64,000 nt of DNA from Actinostola sp. cb2023 (taxonomy: Eukaryota > Cnidaria > Anthozoa > Actiniaria > Actinostolidae). Shown piece after piece: positions 20,535 to 39,984 of the stretch (position 1 is the first letter of the stretch; every line of letters begins with the position of its first letter). A program made the position numbers and the translations under genes. A model generated the notes under the pieces. The model was not told the origin of the DNA and made no database searches. It worked only from the letters and a program-made list of their open reading frames with translations. The stretch spans positions 1-64,000 of the forward strand of contig JAUJYZ010000439.1 in the NCBI GenBank assembly GCA_033675265.1, given 5' to 3'.

Positions 20535-21324
20535 GGGGTCTGGGACGAACTCATACATAGCAACTCCGTAAAAAAAACACATCCAAAAACAAGGAAAATT
20601 TTGAAAGAAAAACTGTTTCAAGCGTGCGCTAGCTGACTCCGTGCGCGTGCAAGCCAATCAAATATGCGAAATTTAATACGCTCTGTTATTGTGAATACTT
20701 CAATCCCAACAGAATACCCTAGACGCGGGTTTGATATAAAGTAGAGCGCAAAATAGAACATTTATGGTCTTGACCAAAACAACCCGCTAATGATTTTTTA
20801 AAGTAAACCTTTGGCAGAAATAGAGTTTTTGTTTACATTGTTATTTTGGCAGCTTCTCGATACAATGTACTGCACAGTATATCAACAATGAAACCAAGGG
20901 CAGTTGCCAAGGGGGTGTTCGCCCGTCATTTGAAGGCAAATAATACAATACAATGAGATTCAACGAGTTTTAACAGCTGATTGAAACCAAGCAATACGAC
21001 AATACCTCGTTCTACTGTTCCACTGTTGTATTAAGTTGTACTTTGGAATGTTATTGTTGTTGATATACCGAGAAAGAGCTGTTATTTTCATTATTTTATA
21101 CTGACCTCCTAGTAGTAGTGTTCTTCCCTGATTTTTATTTGAAACATACCCAGAATGCTACGCGAGAGTTAATGGGCTTCCTGTGGTATGACCTGAGAAA
21201 GCGAAACAATGATCAGCGGTATAACCAAAAAACCGCGGGAAATTGCATGTTGTGATGATCTACAATGATCGTGAAGAGTTCAAACGCTTCTAATAACACA
21301 ATCATTTAGGAAATTATAGGAGAA
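20535..21324. other. CTF8 upstream region with a dispersed repeat
   Basis: 20578-20700 (CATCCAAAAACAAGGAAAA ... CTGTTTCAAGCG ... CTCTGTTATTGTGAA) is related to 58176-58325, so it is a dispersed repeat. A GAGTTAATGGGCTTCCTGTGG tail at 21165 resembles a fragment of the CACAGG family. No TATA box was identified for CTF8. Confidence 0.5.
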
Positions 21325-22453
21325 ATGGTGAACATCCTTATACGATTGTAAGTAAACTCAGATCAAAATAGTTCAACGAAATCTTGAGCCTCAAGCAAGA
21401 TGGACACCGTGAAAAGAACTATTCACTCTTCAGATTTCAGCACATCCGTTCCGTCCCGAGTTGTTTCGCTATCTGTAGAGTATAAAATCTTTGTCCAGTG
21501 TATAATGAATTGTGATAATACAAAGCACTTTAGTGGTCTTTCATTGCATGAAATCTCGAAATCTACATGACGTGTGGCTTCTAAAGATATGATGATGATG
21601 ATTTAATATAATTAATTAATGCACTTGATGATAATGTGAATGGTAGCACATGAAAGTGATGATGGTGATGACAGCACTTGATCGATGGTCATAAATAATA
21701 GAAAGTATTACAATCACTTGTTCGTGGTTCTCAGTAGATTTTTAAACAACTGCATGCCCCATACTTCAAGCAAGCTTTAATAATAATAATATATTTATAG
21801 CCAGGACAGTTGGTTACCTTCGTCTTGAGCTTCTACTGATAATCCTTCTTGTTTCTAGTTAATAATAATAATTCAAATGCTAAATACAAGATACAATATT
21901 TGAAAAGGAGAAACTTTGAGGTTAACCCTGTGTGCAAGTCTCCTTTACACTACAAATAAGTAAAAATATACATGAAAATATTAGAAGTTCAAAAATTAAT
22001 ATGTACATATATTTACAATATAGTTTATAATTATTGATAATATTCTTTCTGTTAAATGTTTGTCTAAAGGGATCCTTCTGCAGAGGACTGGACTATCATT
22101 GAATTACAAGGGGCCTTACAAACCAGAGAGGGAGTCAGTCTAGATGGGAAGCATGTTGGTGATTTGCATTTTGATAGCATGGTAAGAGTAATGTTTGATG
22201 CAATAATAGATGTATGTAAGGGTAACTTTAGATAATGAACTAAAGTGCTTTGTAGAATTTAGAACTCCAAGCATTGGAGGAGCTCTAAATTCCACAAAGC
22301 AGATCTACAGATGTCGTGCAGCACTCGGCAAAGTCCATTGGGTTACTAGCTGTATAGTGTACGAGGTCTCATTCAGCATAGTCACAATCACAAAATATAT
22401 GTTTTGTGTGACAGTGTGTCTCTGTCATGTATGAATGAATGAATGAATGAATG

Positions 22454-22489
<36 letters not shown>

Positions 22490-24849
22490 CTACATGTACC
22501 TCTTCCTGACCTAATTGCCAAGAAACTAATTTTCATTAAATAGAATTGGTGCCTTTTAGGGGTAAGAATTATATGTTGCTACGCCCACAAGGGCGAGATA
22601 CTGGTACCTTTTAGGGGTAAGAATTATATGTTGCTACGCCCACAAGGGCGAGATACTGGTACCTTTTAGGGGTAAGAATTATATGTTGCTATGCCCACAA
22701 GGGCGAGATACTGGTACCTTTTAGGGGTAAGAATTATATGTTGCTATGCCCACAAGGGCGAGATACTGGTACCTTTTAGGGGTAAGAATTATATGTTGCT
22801 ATGCCCACAAGGGCGAGATACTGGTACCTTTTAGGGGTAAGAATTATATGTTGCTATGCCCACAAGGGCGAGATACTGGTACCTTTTAGGGGTAAGAATT
22901 ATATGTTGCTATGCCCACAAGGGCGAGATACTGGTACCTTTTAGGGGTAAGAATTATATGTTGCTATGCCCACAAGGGCGAGATACTGGTACCTTTTAGG
23001 GGTAAGAATTATATGTTGCTACGCCCACAAGGGCGAGATACTGGTACCTTTTAGGGGTAAGAATTATATGTTGCTATGCCCACAAGGGCGAGATACTGGT
23101 ACCTTTTAGGGGTAAGAATTATATGTTGCTATGCCCACAAGGGCGAGATACTGGTACCTTTTAGGGGTAAGAATTATATGTTGCTACGCCCACAAGGGCG
23201 AGATACTGGTACCTTTTAGGGGTAAGAATTATATGTTGCTATGCCCACAAGGGCGAGATACTGGTACCTTTTAGGGGTAAGAATTATATGTTGCTACGCC
23301 CACAAGGGCGAGATACTGGTACCTTTTAGGGGTAAGAATTATATGTTGCTATGCCCACAAGGGCGAGATACTGGTACCTTTTAGGGGTAAGAATTATATG
23401 TTGCTATGCCCACAAGGGCGAGATACTGGTACCTTTTAGGGGTAAGAATTATATGTTGCTACGCCCACAAGGGCGAGATACTGGTACCTTTTAGGGGTAA
23501 GAATTATATGTTGCTATGCCCACAAGGGCGAGATACTGGTACCTTTTAGGGGTAAGAATTATATGTTGCTATGCCCACAAGGGCGAGATACTGGTACCTT
23601 TTAGGGGTAAGAATTATATGTTGCTACGCCCACAAGGGCGAGATACTGGTACCTTTTAGGGGTAAGAATTATATGTTGCTATGCCCACAAGGGCGAGATA
23701 CTGGTACCTTTTAGGGGTAAGAATTATATGTTGCTACGCCCACAAGGGCGAGATACTGGTATCTTTTAGGGGTAAGAATTATTTGTTGTTATGCCCACAA
23801 GGGCGAGATACTGGTACCTTTTAGGGGTAAGAATTATATGTTGTTACGCCCCACAAGGGCGAGATACTGGTACCTTTTAGGGGTAAGAATTATATGTTGC
23901 TATGCCCACAAGGGAGAGATACTGGTACCTTTTAGGGGTAAGAATTATATGTTGCTATGCCCACAAGGGCGAAGATACTGGTACCTTTTAGGGGTAAGAA
24001 TTATATGTTGCTACGCCCACAAGGGCGAGATACTGGTACCTTTTAGGGGTAAGAATTATATGTTGCTATGCCCACAAGGGCAAGATACTGGTACCTTTTA
24101 AAGGTAAGAATTATATGTTGCTATGCCCACAAGGGCGAGATACTGGTACCTTTTAGGGGTAAGAATTATATGTTGCTACGCCCACAAGGGCGAGATACTG
24201 GTACCTTTTAGGGGTAAGAATTATATGTTGCTATGCCCACAAGGGAGAGATACTGGTACCTTTTAGGGGTAAGAATTATATGTTGCTATGCCCACAAGGG
24301 CGAGATACTGGTACCTTTTAGGGGTAAGAATTATATGTTGCTATGCCCACAAGGGAGAGATACTGGTACCTTTTAGGGGTAAGAATTATATGTTGCTATG
24401 CCCACAAGGGCGAGATACTGGTACCTTTTAGGGGTAAGAATTATATGTTGCCACGCCCACAAGGGCGAGATACTGGTACCTTTTAGGGGTAAGAATTATA
24501 TGTTGCTACGCCCACAAGGGCGAGATACTGGTACCTTTTAAGGGTTATTTTCAACAGCATACCCACCACTGTCAATGATGATTAACAGCATGTATTGTTT
24601 TACTGCTAGGGTGTTCCACAGCTAGTAATTGGTCACCATCTTCTATCTGGAAAAGTAGTCAACCTAGACAAACCTTATGCTGTGATGAAGAAAACAATCA
24701 GTGAACAAGAACCAATGGAAATTGGAAACAAAATGGAAAAGAGAGGGAAGGGAACTGAATACAACATAGTGGCTCTAGTTAAGAGGAAAATTGTGTTCAA
24801 AAACAGACCAAAACCCATCATTATTAAGACAGAACCAATAAGGAATTAA
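21325..24849 (+). CDS. CHTF8: Chromosome transmission fidelity protein 8 (CTF8), three exons
   Basis: Small subunit of the Ctf18-Dcc1-Ctf8 alternative clamp loader, which works with PCNA at replication forks and in sister-chromatid cohesion. Exons: 21325-21347 (MVNILIR, donor GTAAGT), 22070-22181 (DPSAEDWTIIELQG ... GDLHFDS, donor GTAAGA) and 24610-24849 (GVPQLVIGHHLLSGKVVNL ... KRKIVFKNRPKPII, stop TAA). All splice phases join cleanly to 124 residues, close to the 121 of human CHTF8, with the same order of conserved blocks: ELQG, G.LLGDLH-like, P.LVIGHH.L.GK, and FK.RPKPI at the end. No break or frameshift. Intron 2 (2.4 kb) is mostly a 55-bp minisatellite. Confidence 0.92.
22430..22489. repeat. 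(ATGA)n-(ATCA)n microsatellite in CTF8 intron 2
   Basis: About five ATGA units followed by nine or so ATCA units: two tetranucleotide blocks that are one-base variants. Confidence 0.95.
22550..24543. repeat. 55-bp minisatellite, about 36 copies, in CTF8 intron 2
   Basis: Unit: GGTACCTTTTAGGGGTAAG AATTATATGTTGCTAYGCCC ACAAGGGCGAGATACT. Copies are nearly identical; the commonest difference is a C/T at one position (GCTACG vs GCTATG). A few rarer variants (GGGAGAG, 1-nt insertions near 23848 and 23971) cluster toward the right end. Each unit has GGTACC and GCCC-ACAA-GGGC inverted pairs. An 87-codon frame through part of it is only the repeat translated. Confidence 0.97.
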
Positions 24850-25114
24850 GATCATCAGCGTCAAGACTTGGGGACTACTATCACATGATCATGGTGATTC
24901 ATTGTCCAAAATAAGATATTTTAATGTCCCTTAAAAGGGACCAGTAGGCGAGTGGCTAATTTTGCAAGACTATTCCTTCATCTCATCTCTTCATTTCACT
25001 CTCCTGCCTTGATGCCTTTGCTTTGTTCTATGGCTTTAATCAATACATGTATAACAGTTTTATTTACAAGGACTGGAATAATATTAGTCGTAGAGAAGAT
25101 TATTGAATGATAAA
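24850..25114. other. CTF8 3' flank
   Basis: No clear AATAAA in the 200 nt after the CTF8 stop; no further gene seen. Confidence 0.5.
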
Positions 25115-25373
25115 GGTGTGGACACACGGTGCAACATTTCGTGCAACATTCCCTGCAACATGTATTTTTGCAGCGTGTGTCCACCTCTGCAACATGTTGC
25201 ACGCAATGTTGCAGAAGTAGAATCGAGTCCTACTTCTGCAACATTGCGAGCAACAAATTACATCGTATTAGCACATGCTAGTCAATTGCGAGCAATCAGT
25301 TTCATGGGTGGACACACGCTGCAACAAAATTACCAGCAATATTGCACGCAATGTTGCACCGTGTGTCTGCACC
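25115..25373. mobile_element. GCAACA-rich miniature element with GGTG...CACC ends
   Basis: Starts GGTGTGGACACACGGTGCAAC and ends in the near inverse, GTTGCACCGTGTGTCTGCACC. Right flank TTAA, left flank TAAA, so probably a TTAA duplication with one change. The interior is dense in GCAACAT/ATGTTGC inverted words. Ends and word usage resemble the larger element at 1587-8812. Confidence 0.75.
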
Positions 25374-25444
25374 TTAAGGCTGTATCTGTTTGAATCCCAC
25401 ATAAATGTGTATCACAACTCAACCAAAGAACATTCTATTTAAAC

Positions 25445-25496
25445 TTTATTCATTTCATGATATCTTTAAACATTATATATTTTATTCTTTGGACAT
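25445..25496 (-). promoter_or_regulatory. Candidate polyadenylation signals of the LIM gene
   Basis: Complements of TTTATT at 25445-25450 and 25491-25496 give AATAAA on the minus strand, 36-87 nt after the LIM stop codon. Confidence 0.55.
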
Positions 25497-25531
25497 ATAT
25501 ATAAACACTACCATTCATGTATATATACTTC

Positions 25532-33203
<7,672 letters not shown>

Positions 33204-35013
33204 CTTAAAATCAAACAGAAATAAAGAATTAAAAGAAGGAATACATTGGTAGAATTTCTTCGTCGTATAACGTTTTCTCGACCGTTTGATACAGATATTA
33301 GCCAACGTTTCCAAAGGACTTTGTCGCATGTCGTACGTCGCGTACGCGTCGCATCGTCCGTAAGACCCTATGCAAAAATGGCTGCTGCTAATTATCATAA
33401 TAGTTGAGCATTTATGTTTTAAGTAGCAAAAAGGTTCAAAATGATAGCAAATGCTCCAAGAAGGTTTATAGTCTATGAGTTTGAAGGTGAAATAAGCTAC
33501 ATTATTAATGTAATGGGTTTTGAAAAGCCTTGTTGGAAAACCTAATAAAGTATGTATGTATGTATGTATGTATGAGGACTTCATACGAGGCTCTAAAGGC
33601 CTCGGTTGATAAATACATACAAAACTCTCTGTTTTTGATCCGTAATAACTTCTTGAATATTAGGTCAATAACAACCCAACTTTCCAATTTTGTGTATTTT
33701 GAAGTACTCTTTCCGATGGCTGAAGCCATTTGTACTGTAAAGGTTTTGTTTGTCTATTTTAAAGGCACGGAGTTATGCATAGGGTCTCTTTATTCTCTCT
33801 CCTGATAGTCTTTACTCGAAACCTGTACACACAATATTTAATAAAGTAAGATCATTCCTTTGCAGACAGCGCTACAAGGATTCTAGACGATCTGAAGTGC
33901 ATAAGAATTAAAAACACGCACTGTATCCAAGCAATGTGCAAGCCAGAGTTATTACATCTCAGTCTGGAAATGGTCCCGCGGGATACATGCATGGTTAAGA
34001 AACACCGGCTGGGACACCGCGTTCTCTGATATATATTTTACGAATAGCATCAACTGCATAGACTGCATAGGAAGGATATTCAGTATCGAAAATAGTAATT
34101 CTTCAACTCAATTTATACAGATTTAACCAGCATTATCGGAGGGGGAAAATGCCTAAATTGACCACGGTCAGTCGTGTACATCTATATTACGTCATTTTTG
34201 GGAGACTATTGGTGTCCACTTCTCACCGGTTAATCGTTCAAATTAGAACATTGACAATATATAGTCAATTCTTTGTCAGACAAGTAACTTATACCATGAT
34301 GCATGAAGTCTATAAGACCCTATGCAATACTGGTAGAATCGTAAAATCTGATTTCCTTTGTTATTGGGAAGATATTACAGCAATATCTGACCATCTCTTT
34401 GAAGAGAGGGTTTTCAATAATGAACATACCAAATTTTAGGGCTGTACTATGCAATCTTGAAAAGTTATAGTGATTTGAAATTACATAGATTTGTACCAGA
34501 AACCGGACTTTGGCCCTAGATGCCTCGTTTCCATGTATTTTGCACCTTTCAAACGCTTATTACTTGATGATGGTTTCATTTTTATTAATGCACTTTTGAG
34601 GGTAAATACTAAACTGTCGATGGTCTTTCAATCTATTACTTTACCTTTACTTAACTCGTTATTCTTTCAGTTTTTGCAAATTTATGCAAAGTACAGAAAT
34701 CGAGTATTGCATAGGGTCTATGGCCTGTAATTCCTATAGCAAATTAATTAGCTATCACAGTAAATGATGGAGTATTTCAGGAATGTACTTCATGACTGCA
34801 CTAATCAAAGGGAGTCATGCTCAAAGGAATATAAACAACACAAGTCATAAAGCTTAGAACACAGCAAAGAACTGACACAGAGTTTTACATCACAAACGTG
34901 CCAAATTCCACTAAATTTTGACGATCAACAATTAAGTACATCTGATTACATGACTCAAGCACATTTTTGCCAAGTAGTTTACTCAGTGTCTGCTGCAAAC
35001 ACGGTAAAGTTAC

Positions 35014-35210
35014 CTGTGAAGTGGCATGTAAATCTGCTATGTCTCGCCATGCAAGCTGCTGTGATGTTTTTCGTGTGTCGTGAGTGACCGACCACCTTCA
35101 GCTTGTTTTGGACTGGAGCGCCCTGCTCTGAAGTCCTGACAAGAGTCAGGCGCCTTGACTTAGGTCTTACGTGACAATACCGCGTCCAATCGGGCAATAA
35201 CCCAGAAGCC
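35014..35210 (-). CDS. Candidate upstream exon of the LIM gene (speculative)
   Basis: A 65-codon open stretch bounded by TACATCAG (acceptor side) and CACAG|GTAACT (donor side). Its last base, G, completes the Gly codon of the first LIM1 exon (HFT-G-TCNKC). The content is basic (RYCHVRPKSRR, KLKVVGHSRHTKN), unlike the proline-rich N-terminal regions usual in this family. The support is splice signals and phase only. Confidence 0.22.
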
Positions 35211-35814
35211 CTGATGTACCAAAAATACGTTGATAATTACCACTACACAATATTAAGGAATTTGTTTTAGTGTCAGTTAGTGCAGATAAAAACTCGAAGA
35301 AAACTTTAGTACCTTGATAGATATGCTAGATGTCTCGAGCTCCCTTAAACTACGACATTCCACCTCGGACCTCAGCCGTGTCTGCACGGAAAACTTTGAG
35401 GCCAAGAGAAGATTTTACATTTTCATAATGGCGCTATTTTCGAACAGCTTAGTTCTTATTTTTAGATATGCAAATAGCACCACCACAATGATTTATAGGA
35501 ACTTTTTCCACTGGTTGTTTAGACAGAGCTTGAAAGGTATTGTTAGTCTGTCACTAGTCTATTAGAATCTCATCTGTAGGATGAAATAAAATGCAAAGAA
35601 TGTTTGGTATTCGTCTTTAATACCCTCAGGTCAAAGATCCATCATTGTTAACGTGCTTTGATACTATTGTAGTGTACAAATATACTATCTAAATAGAATG
35701 TGAAAACATGAACAATGCCTGTTACATTACCGTCAAATTCCGAGTATAAACCATGGGCTTTATAACATGTCAGTATAATGGGATTGGAGGTGCTTATTAA
35801 TCGGAAGTTTAGTA

Positions 35815-36085
35815 TACCGTATTTCCTCGATTAAGCGCTCCCCCTCGATTAAGCGCCCCCTCCCCTCACCCAAGAAATATGATACAGTAAGAGATTACAG
35901 AATATGGTATACAACTTGCGTTTTATTACAAAGTTACGGCATGTTCCTTTACATGTATGTACATGTAATACCATATTGAAGTTATGTTTCCGAGTTCAAA
36001 TCACGTTTTTATATTAAGCGCCCCCCTCCCCCCTCGATTAAGCGCCCTCCCTAGTTTTAAGCGCCCCCCCCCCCCCCCTCCCCCT
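35815..36085. repeat. GATTAAGCGCCCCC dispersed repeat with poly(C)
   Basis: TTTCCTCGATTAAGCGCTCC and several CTCGATTAAGCGCCCCC/AAGCGCCCCCC words, plus a 15-nt C run (36064-36078). Likely remnant of a dispersed repeat family. Confidence 0.55.
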
Positions 36086-36521
36086 TGGCATTTGGAGGCT
36101 TATAATCGAAATCGGTATATTGTGAACCGAAAACGAATTGAACCATGCAGTCAGATCTGTCACTGCCCCCCCAAAGAACTGTTTTTCACCAGCATTTTCC
36201 ATGAGCAGGATGACAGCGAATTCGTTCAAACGTAAACTGCCTCAACTTATGTTAGAGAGGCCGAGTTGAATCATGGGTAATATACGTTGTTAATTTTTCC
36301 TACACAATGACCTAGATTATTAGCATATTTACATGCCAACTTGATTGCAAACATTTTTAAATGAGTATTAACACTTTGTACTTCACAACCCTTAGCAGTT
36401 CAATATTTCCCATGCTGCCTTTGGGTCTCGTCGCATACGTTTCAGGTTTGAGTTTTGGTGCAACCGCACTATTTTAGTGCTCGCGCAATACTGACTCCAG
36501 TTTCGCGTTGTTTAGAGATGA

Positions 36522-36711
36522 CCGCTGTCCTTGACAAAAGACGCATTTGTACAGGCTTAGCCTCAATTTAGAAACCAGTCCGTGCAATTCAAAAATGTTT
36601 CTATTGTTTCATGTCAACATTTTTTCATGTTCTTGTTGATATTTGTGAATAATTTGCACTGACTCGAGGCTAATCCTGTACAAATGCGTCTGGTGTCAAT
36701 AAGTACAGCGG
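36522..36711. mobile_element. Miniature inverted-repeat element with CCGCTGT ends
   Basis: CCGCTGTCCTTGACAAAAGACG with CATTTGTACAGGCTTAGCCTC on the left is mirrored by GAGGCTAATCCTGTACAAATG and CGTCTGGTGTCAATAAGTACAGCGG on the right: about 44-bp imperfect arms. Confidence 0.75.
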
Positions 36712-37616
36712 TTTTCCAACGGGATCTGTGAACGCGAAAAGGGACTATTATGTCTGGTGTAGTAGTCATGCAACTAAACCCAGTACCTTTACACTCGGCC
36801 CGAAATCCTAAAAGGCCAGGTTCCAAATGAATGGATTTTTCATCCTGGAATGAAAGACAGAAAACCCAAGCTCAATAGCAGTTGACTGTGTCGATGCAAG
36901 TAATTAACTCTAGGCCTGTTTTCCTTAATTATGAAACAAGACGCTCCATAAGCGTTCGCTCAGCGGGCTTCAGAAATGAGCAATGAGCCTTCGGTTTCCT
37001 CAGCGGTACAGAGCGCATGCGCCTTGGTACCCAGTTGGCGATTTGTGGCCATAAGAAAAAGAAAGCCCATTTTTCAACTCGGAGTTCCACAGGCAGCCCG
37101 GCCGCCGAGTAATCATTGTACTCGGTTCCCATTGGTATATTTAAGCTGCATATGCCGCCCGCTAGGGTAGGGGTTTCGAGCCCGTCGATTCTTAAAATAT
37201 GATTTTCACTTCATAAAACTATCCGATTCTTAAAAGTATACAGTTTATTGGCGATTTCTACTGATCAGATGAACTGAAATATACTCCCAGGTCCCAGGCT
37301 AAAGGATGGTACTGATTTTAAATTTTCTATCATATCCTTAAATAGGGTCAGCGTTTCCACTTGTTGGCGACACACTACCCCTGCGATCTACCACGGCAAT
37401 GCGGACGTTGTAGTGATGACTGGCTGAGAATGTAGAATGATCAACTATGTTTTGCCAGTAGGTCACTGTCGTTCAAAACTGACGTAACTGATTAAAGTGG
37501 GGCGATAATTTCTGATGTTCAATTGCCCAAGTATTACATATAAATTACAAATTATGGTACTACTTGGACTGAAATCCATTGGAAATATATAGTTGGCAAT
37601 TTCCGTTGGAAATTGG
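36712..37616. other. Intergenic, no gene seen
   Basis: Contains CCACAGGCAGCCC at about 37089, which may be a solitary CACAGG-family end. No supported coding sequence. Confidence 0.5.
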
Positions 37617-38164
37617 ATCGAATCTCCAACGAATCTCCAACGAATCTCCAACGAAGCTCAGCTAACGAATGTCCAACGAATGTCCAACGAATGTCCAACG
37701 AATGTCCAACGAATGTCCAACGAATGTCCAACGAATGTCCAACGAATGTCCCAACGAATGTCCAACGAATGTCCAACGAATGTCCAACGAATGTCCAACG
37801 AATGTCCAACGAATGTCCAACGAATGTCCAACGAATCTCCAACGAATCTCCAACGAATCTCCAACGAATTTCCAACGAATGTTCAACGAATGTCCAACGA
37901 ATGTCCAACGAATTTCCAACGAATCTCCGCTAAACGAAAACGAATCTCCAACGAATCTCAGATACCGAATTTCCAACGAATTTCCAACGAATTTCCAACG
38001 AATTTCCAACGAATCTCAGCTAACGAATCTCCAACGAATCTCAGCTACCGAATTTCCAACGAATTTCCAACGAATTTCCAACGAATTTCCAACGAATTTC
38101 CAACGAATTTCCAACGAATTTCCAACGAATTTCCAACGAATTTCCAACGAATTTCCAACGAATC
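37617..38164. repeat. 11-bp minisatellite TNTCCAACGAA in homogeneous blocks
   Basis: About 50 copies of an 11-mer. Variants are sorted in blocks: TCTCCAACGAA first, then a long TGTCCAACGAA block, TCT again, and finally a long TTTCCAACGAA block (about 38050-38160), with AGCTAACGAA or AGCTACCGAA punctuations. Frames such as NECPTNVQRMS are repeat translations. The left flank (TTTCCGTTGGAAATTGG) has the word in both orientations. Confidence 0.95.
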
Positions 38165-38796
38165 ATAGCGGTCGTTAATTCTTTCTGGACAGTGTAAGTT
38201 GGAGAGAGCGTGCAAATTACTACTGAGAGATACCGTTATGACGCGCTATGACGTTAGTTCATCAAATTATACCGTGATTAATCAAATGATCGATTTAAAA
38301 AAATCCCTTATTTGGAAGTGGTGCGTGATTGGTATATGAATTCGTGCTTTCCAAATATAGTGAATCACGCAACATCGCAACGGACCAACCTCGTTTGAGT
38401 GTCAAAAGGAAACGAAAATTGTAAAAAATAACGTCACTATGAAATAGCGATTTAGATAAAGTAGTAAAGAGGTTGAAAAGGAAATTTTAAATGTACTAAA
38501 TTGGTAGAAATTGCAATACGTGACTCAGTTCCATAGCTGACCATGCCGTGATATTCAAGGCTATATAATTAAACCAAGAGAAACTTTACATCATATTCTC
38601 TTGATTAGACCCATTCGGACGAATAAGAACACTCCATATTTGGAAGTGCCTGCGTAATTCTTCGACACTAGTGACGTCATTGGTAGTCCATGTGAACTAC
38701 ATAAAACTGAGCAAAATCACGCTATTCCTCGAATATTCCCTTTACCCATTTTGTGCTGTGGTAACAAGCCCTCTTGCTCTAAAGAGAAAATTTGCG

Positions 38797-39799
38797 ATGG
38801 AGAGTAGAAGAAAGACAACGCTCAGGCCAAAGCCAAAGCCAAGTGTCCATTCAATGCCCAGCAAAGATGAAGGAGAACAGTTACAGAAAAACAGTAGTAC
38901 TGCCACCACAACGCTCAAGCCAAAGCCAAAGACCAGTGTCCATCCAATGCCCAGCAAAGATGAAGGAGAACAGTTACAGAAAAACAGTAGTACTGCCACC
39001 ACAACGCTCAAACCAAAGCCAAAGACCAGTGTCCATCCAATGCCCAGCAAAGATGAAGGAGAACAGGTACCGCAGAAAAACAGAAAAACAACGATAAAAA
39101 AACACACCAAAACAAGGTCAACCCAAAGGTAAAATACGCCTTCCTCCCATCAAAGGAAAGAAAAAACCTGCTCGATCACAGATCGACTATCAAAGAGAAA
39201 GGCGACGTACGACCGAGCACCAAGGCACTCGAGAAGATCCAAAAACCTTCCCCTCCGTCTCCAGGACGAAGGAATGGCTGTTTACAGGACGCCATTTACT
39301 TGAAAAGTGCTTCTACATCGACAAATGTATCACCAGCCACACGCACTACTGCAGTTCTCAGTATTATGCGAACTCAGACATTCAAACAGTCTGCTGCAAC
39401 TTGGTTTTTCGCTGCCGTCAATCAAATTCAAAACTCTAACAAATTCAAAACTAAATACATTCTTCGACCAAGTGATCCATAATTTAGCTCAAAATGATAT
39501 TTGGTTTCTATTTGGTGGGTCTTCTGACTTTTATTTTTAAGTTTACTGATTTTTTTATGTTGATTGACGGCAGCGAAAAACCAAGTTCCAGCCGACTGCT
39601 TGAATGTCTGAGTTCGCATAATACTGAGAATTGCAGTAAAGCCGCTACTTTCCCTGGTGGAAGAAGACAAGCATTTCTTGTCGTGAGGAGCGGAAAAGAT
39701 GGAAAAGACAACAAAGGACGACGCGAGGCCATCTGTAATACAACTGACAAGTTTGCCAAGGAAAGGGTTGCTGTTCGTGTGTTGAGAAAGAGATTCTGA
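38797..39799 (+). pseudogene. Broken copy of an unrecognised basic-protein gene
   Basis: The ATG at 38797 opens MESRRKTTLRPKPKPS followed by three 31-residue (93-bp) repeats of the form KPKTSVHPMPSKDEGEQLQK. Relative to the open paralogue at 44794-45432, the frame is lost after KKHTKTRSTQ by an indel near 39100. A 4-bp insertion near 39172 (CAGATCGACTATC vs CAGACTATC) is a second break. A 288-bp transposon at 39349-39636 splits the rest. The tail resumes AATFPGGRRQAFLV ... VAVRVLRKRF, stop at about 39797. No known domain is recognised; product function unknown. Confidence 0.75.
39349..39636. mobile_element. TA-flanked miniature element inserted in the pseudogene
   Basis: Arms of about 77 bp: CTGCAGTTCTCAGTATTATG at the left and CATAATACTGAGAATTGCAG at the right, each continuing to GCTGCCGTCAATCAA / TTGATTGACGGCAGC. 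TA is duplicated at 39347-39348 and 39637-39638. The paralogue has the unoccupied site (ACGCACTAAAGCCGC at about 45258). Tc1/mariner-type target. Confidence 0.92.
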
Positions 39800-39984
39800 G
39801 AGCAAGGTCAAGGAATTCTGCAGTGTCACTGATTGTGTATCTGAATGTATACATAAATTGAGTGTAAAATAGCCACAGTCGTTCAGAGACTGTTGCCGTG
39901 TTAATTGTTGCTTGATGGTGCTTTCCATTTGACCGGGCAACTGACCAGTTCGGTCGTCCGTGGGCCTGAATATTGAGGCCTGAC

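Larger units (their letters stand above)
33204..36521. other. Upstream of LIM exons; no firm gene
   Basis: Two possible miniature elements share AGACCCTATGCA ends in inverted orientation (33364-33790 and 34315-34720). There is a TATG microsatellite (33549-33573). 35815-36085 holds a dispersed GATTAAGCGCCCCC-type repeat with poly(C). Open frames up to 136 codons on either strand resemble nothing I recognise. The N-terminal exons of the LIM gene may lie here or beyond. Confidence 0.4.

Noticed and set aside
22550..24543. Regular 55-bp array considered as a CRISPR-like or other functional array
   Set aside because: Whole units repeat with no unique spacers, and the array lies in an intron of an animal gene. 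It is a minisatellite.
37552..38178. NECPTNVQRMS and EIRWTFVGHS frames
   Set aside because: 11-bp satellite read in frames without stops on both strands.
38742..39110. 122-codon antisense frame
   Set aside because: Shadow of the 93-bp coding repeats on the plus strand.
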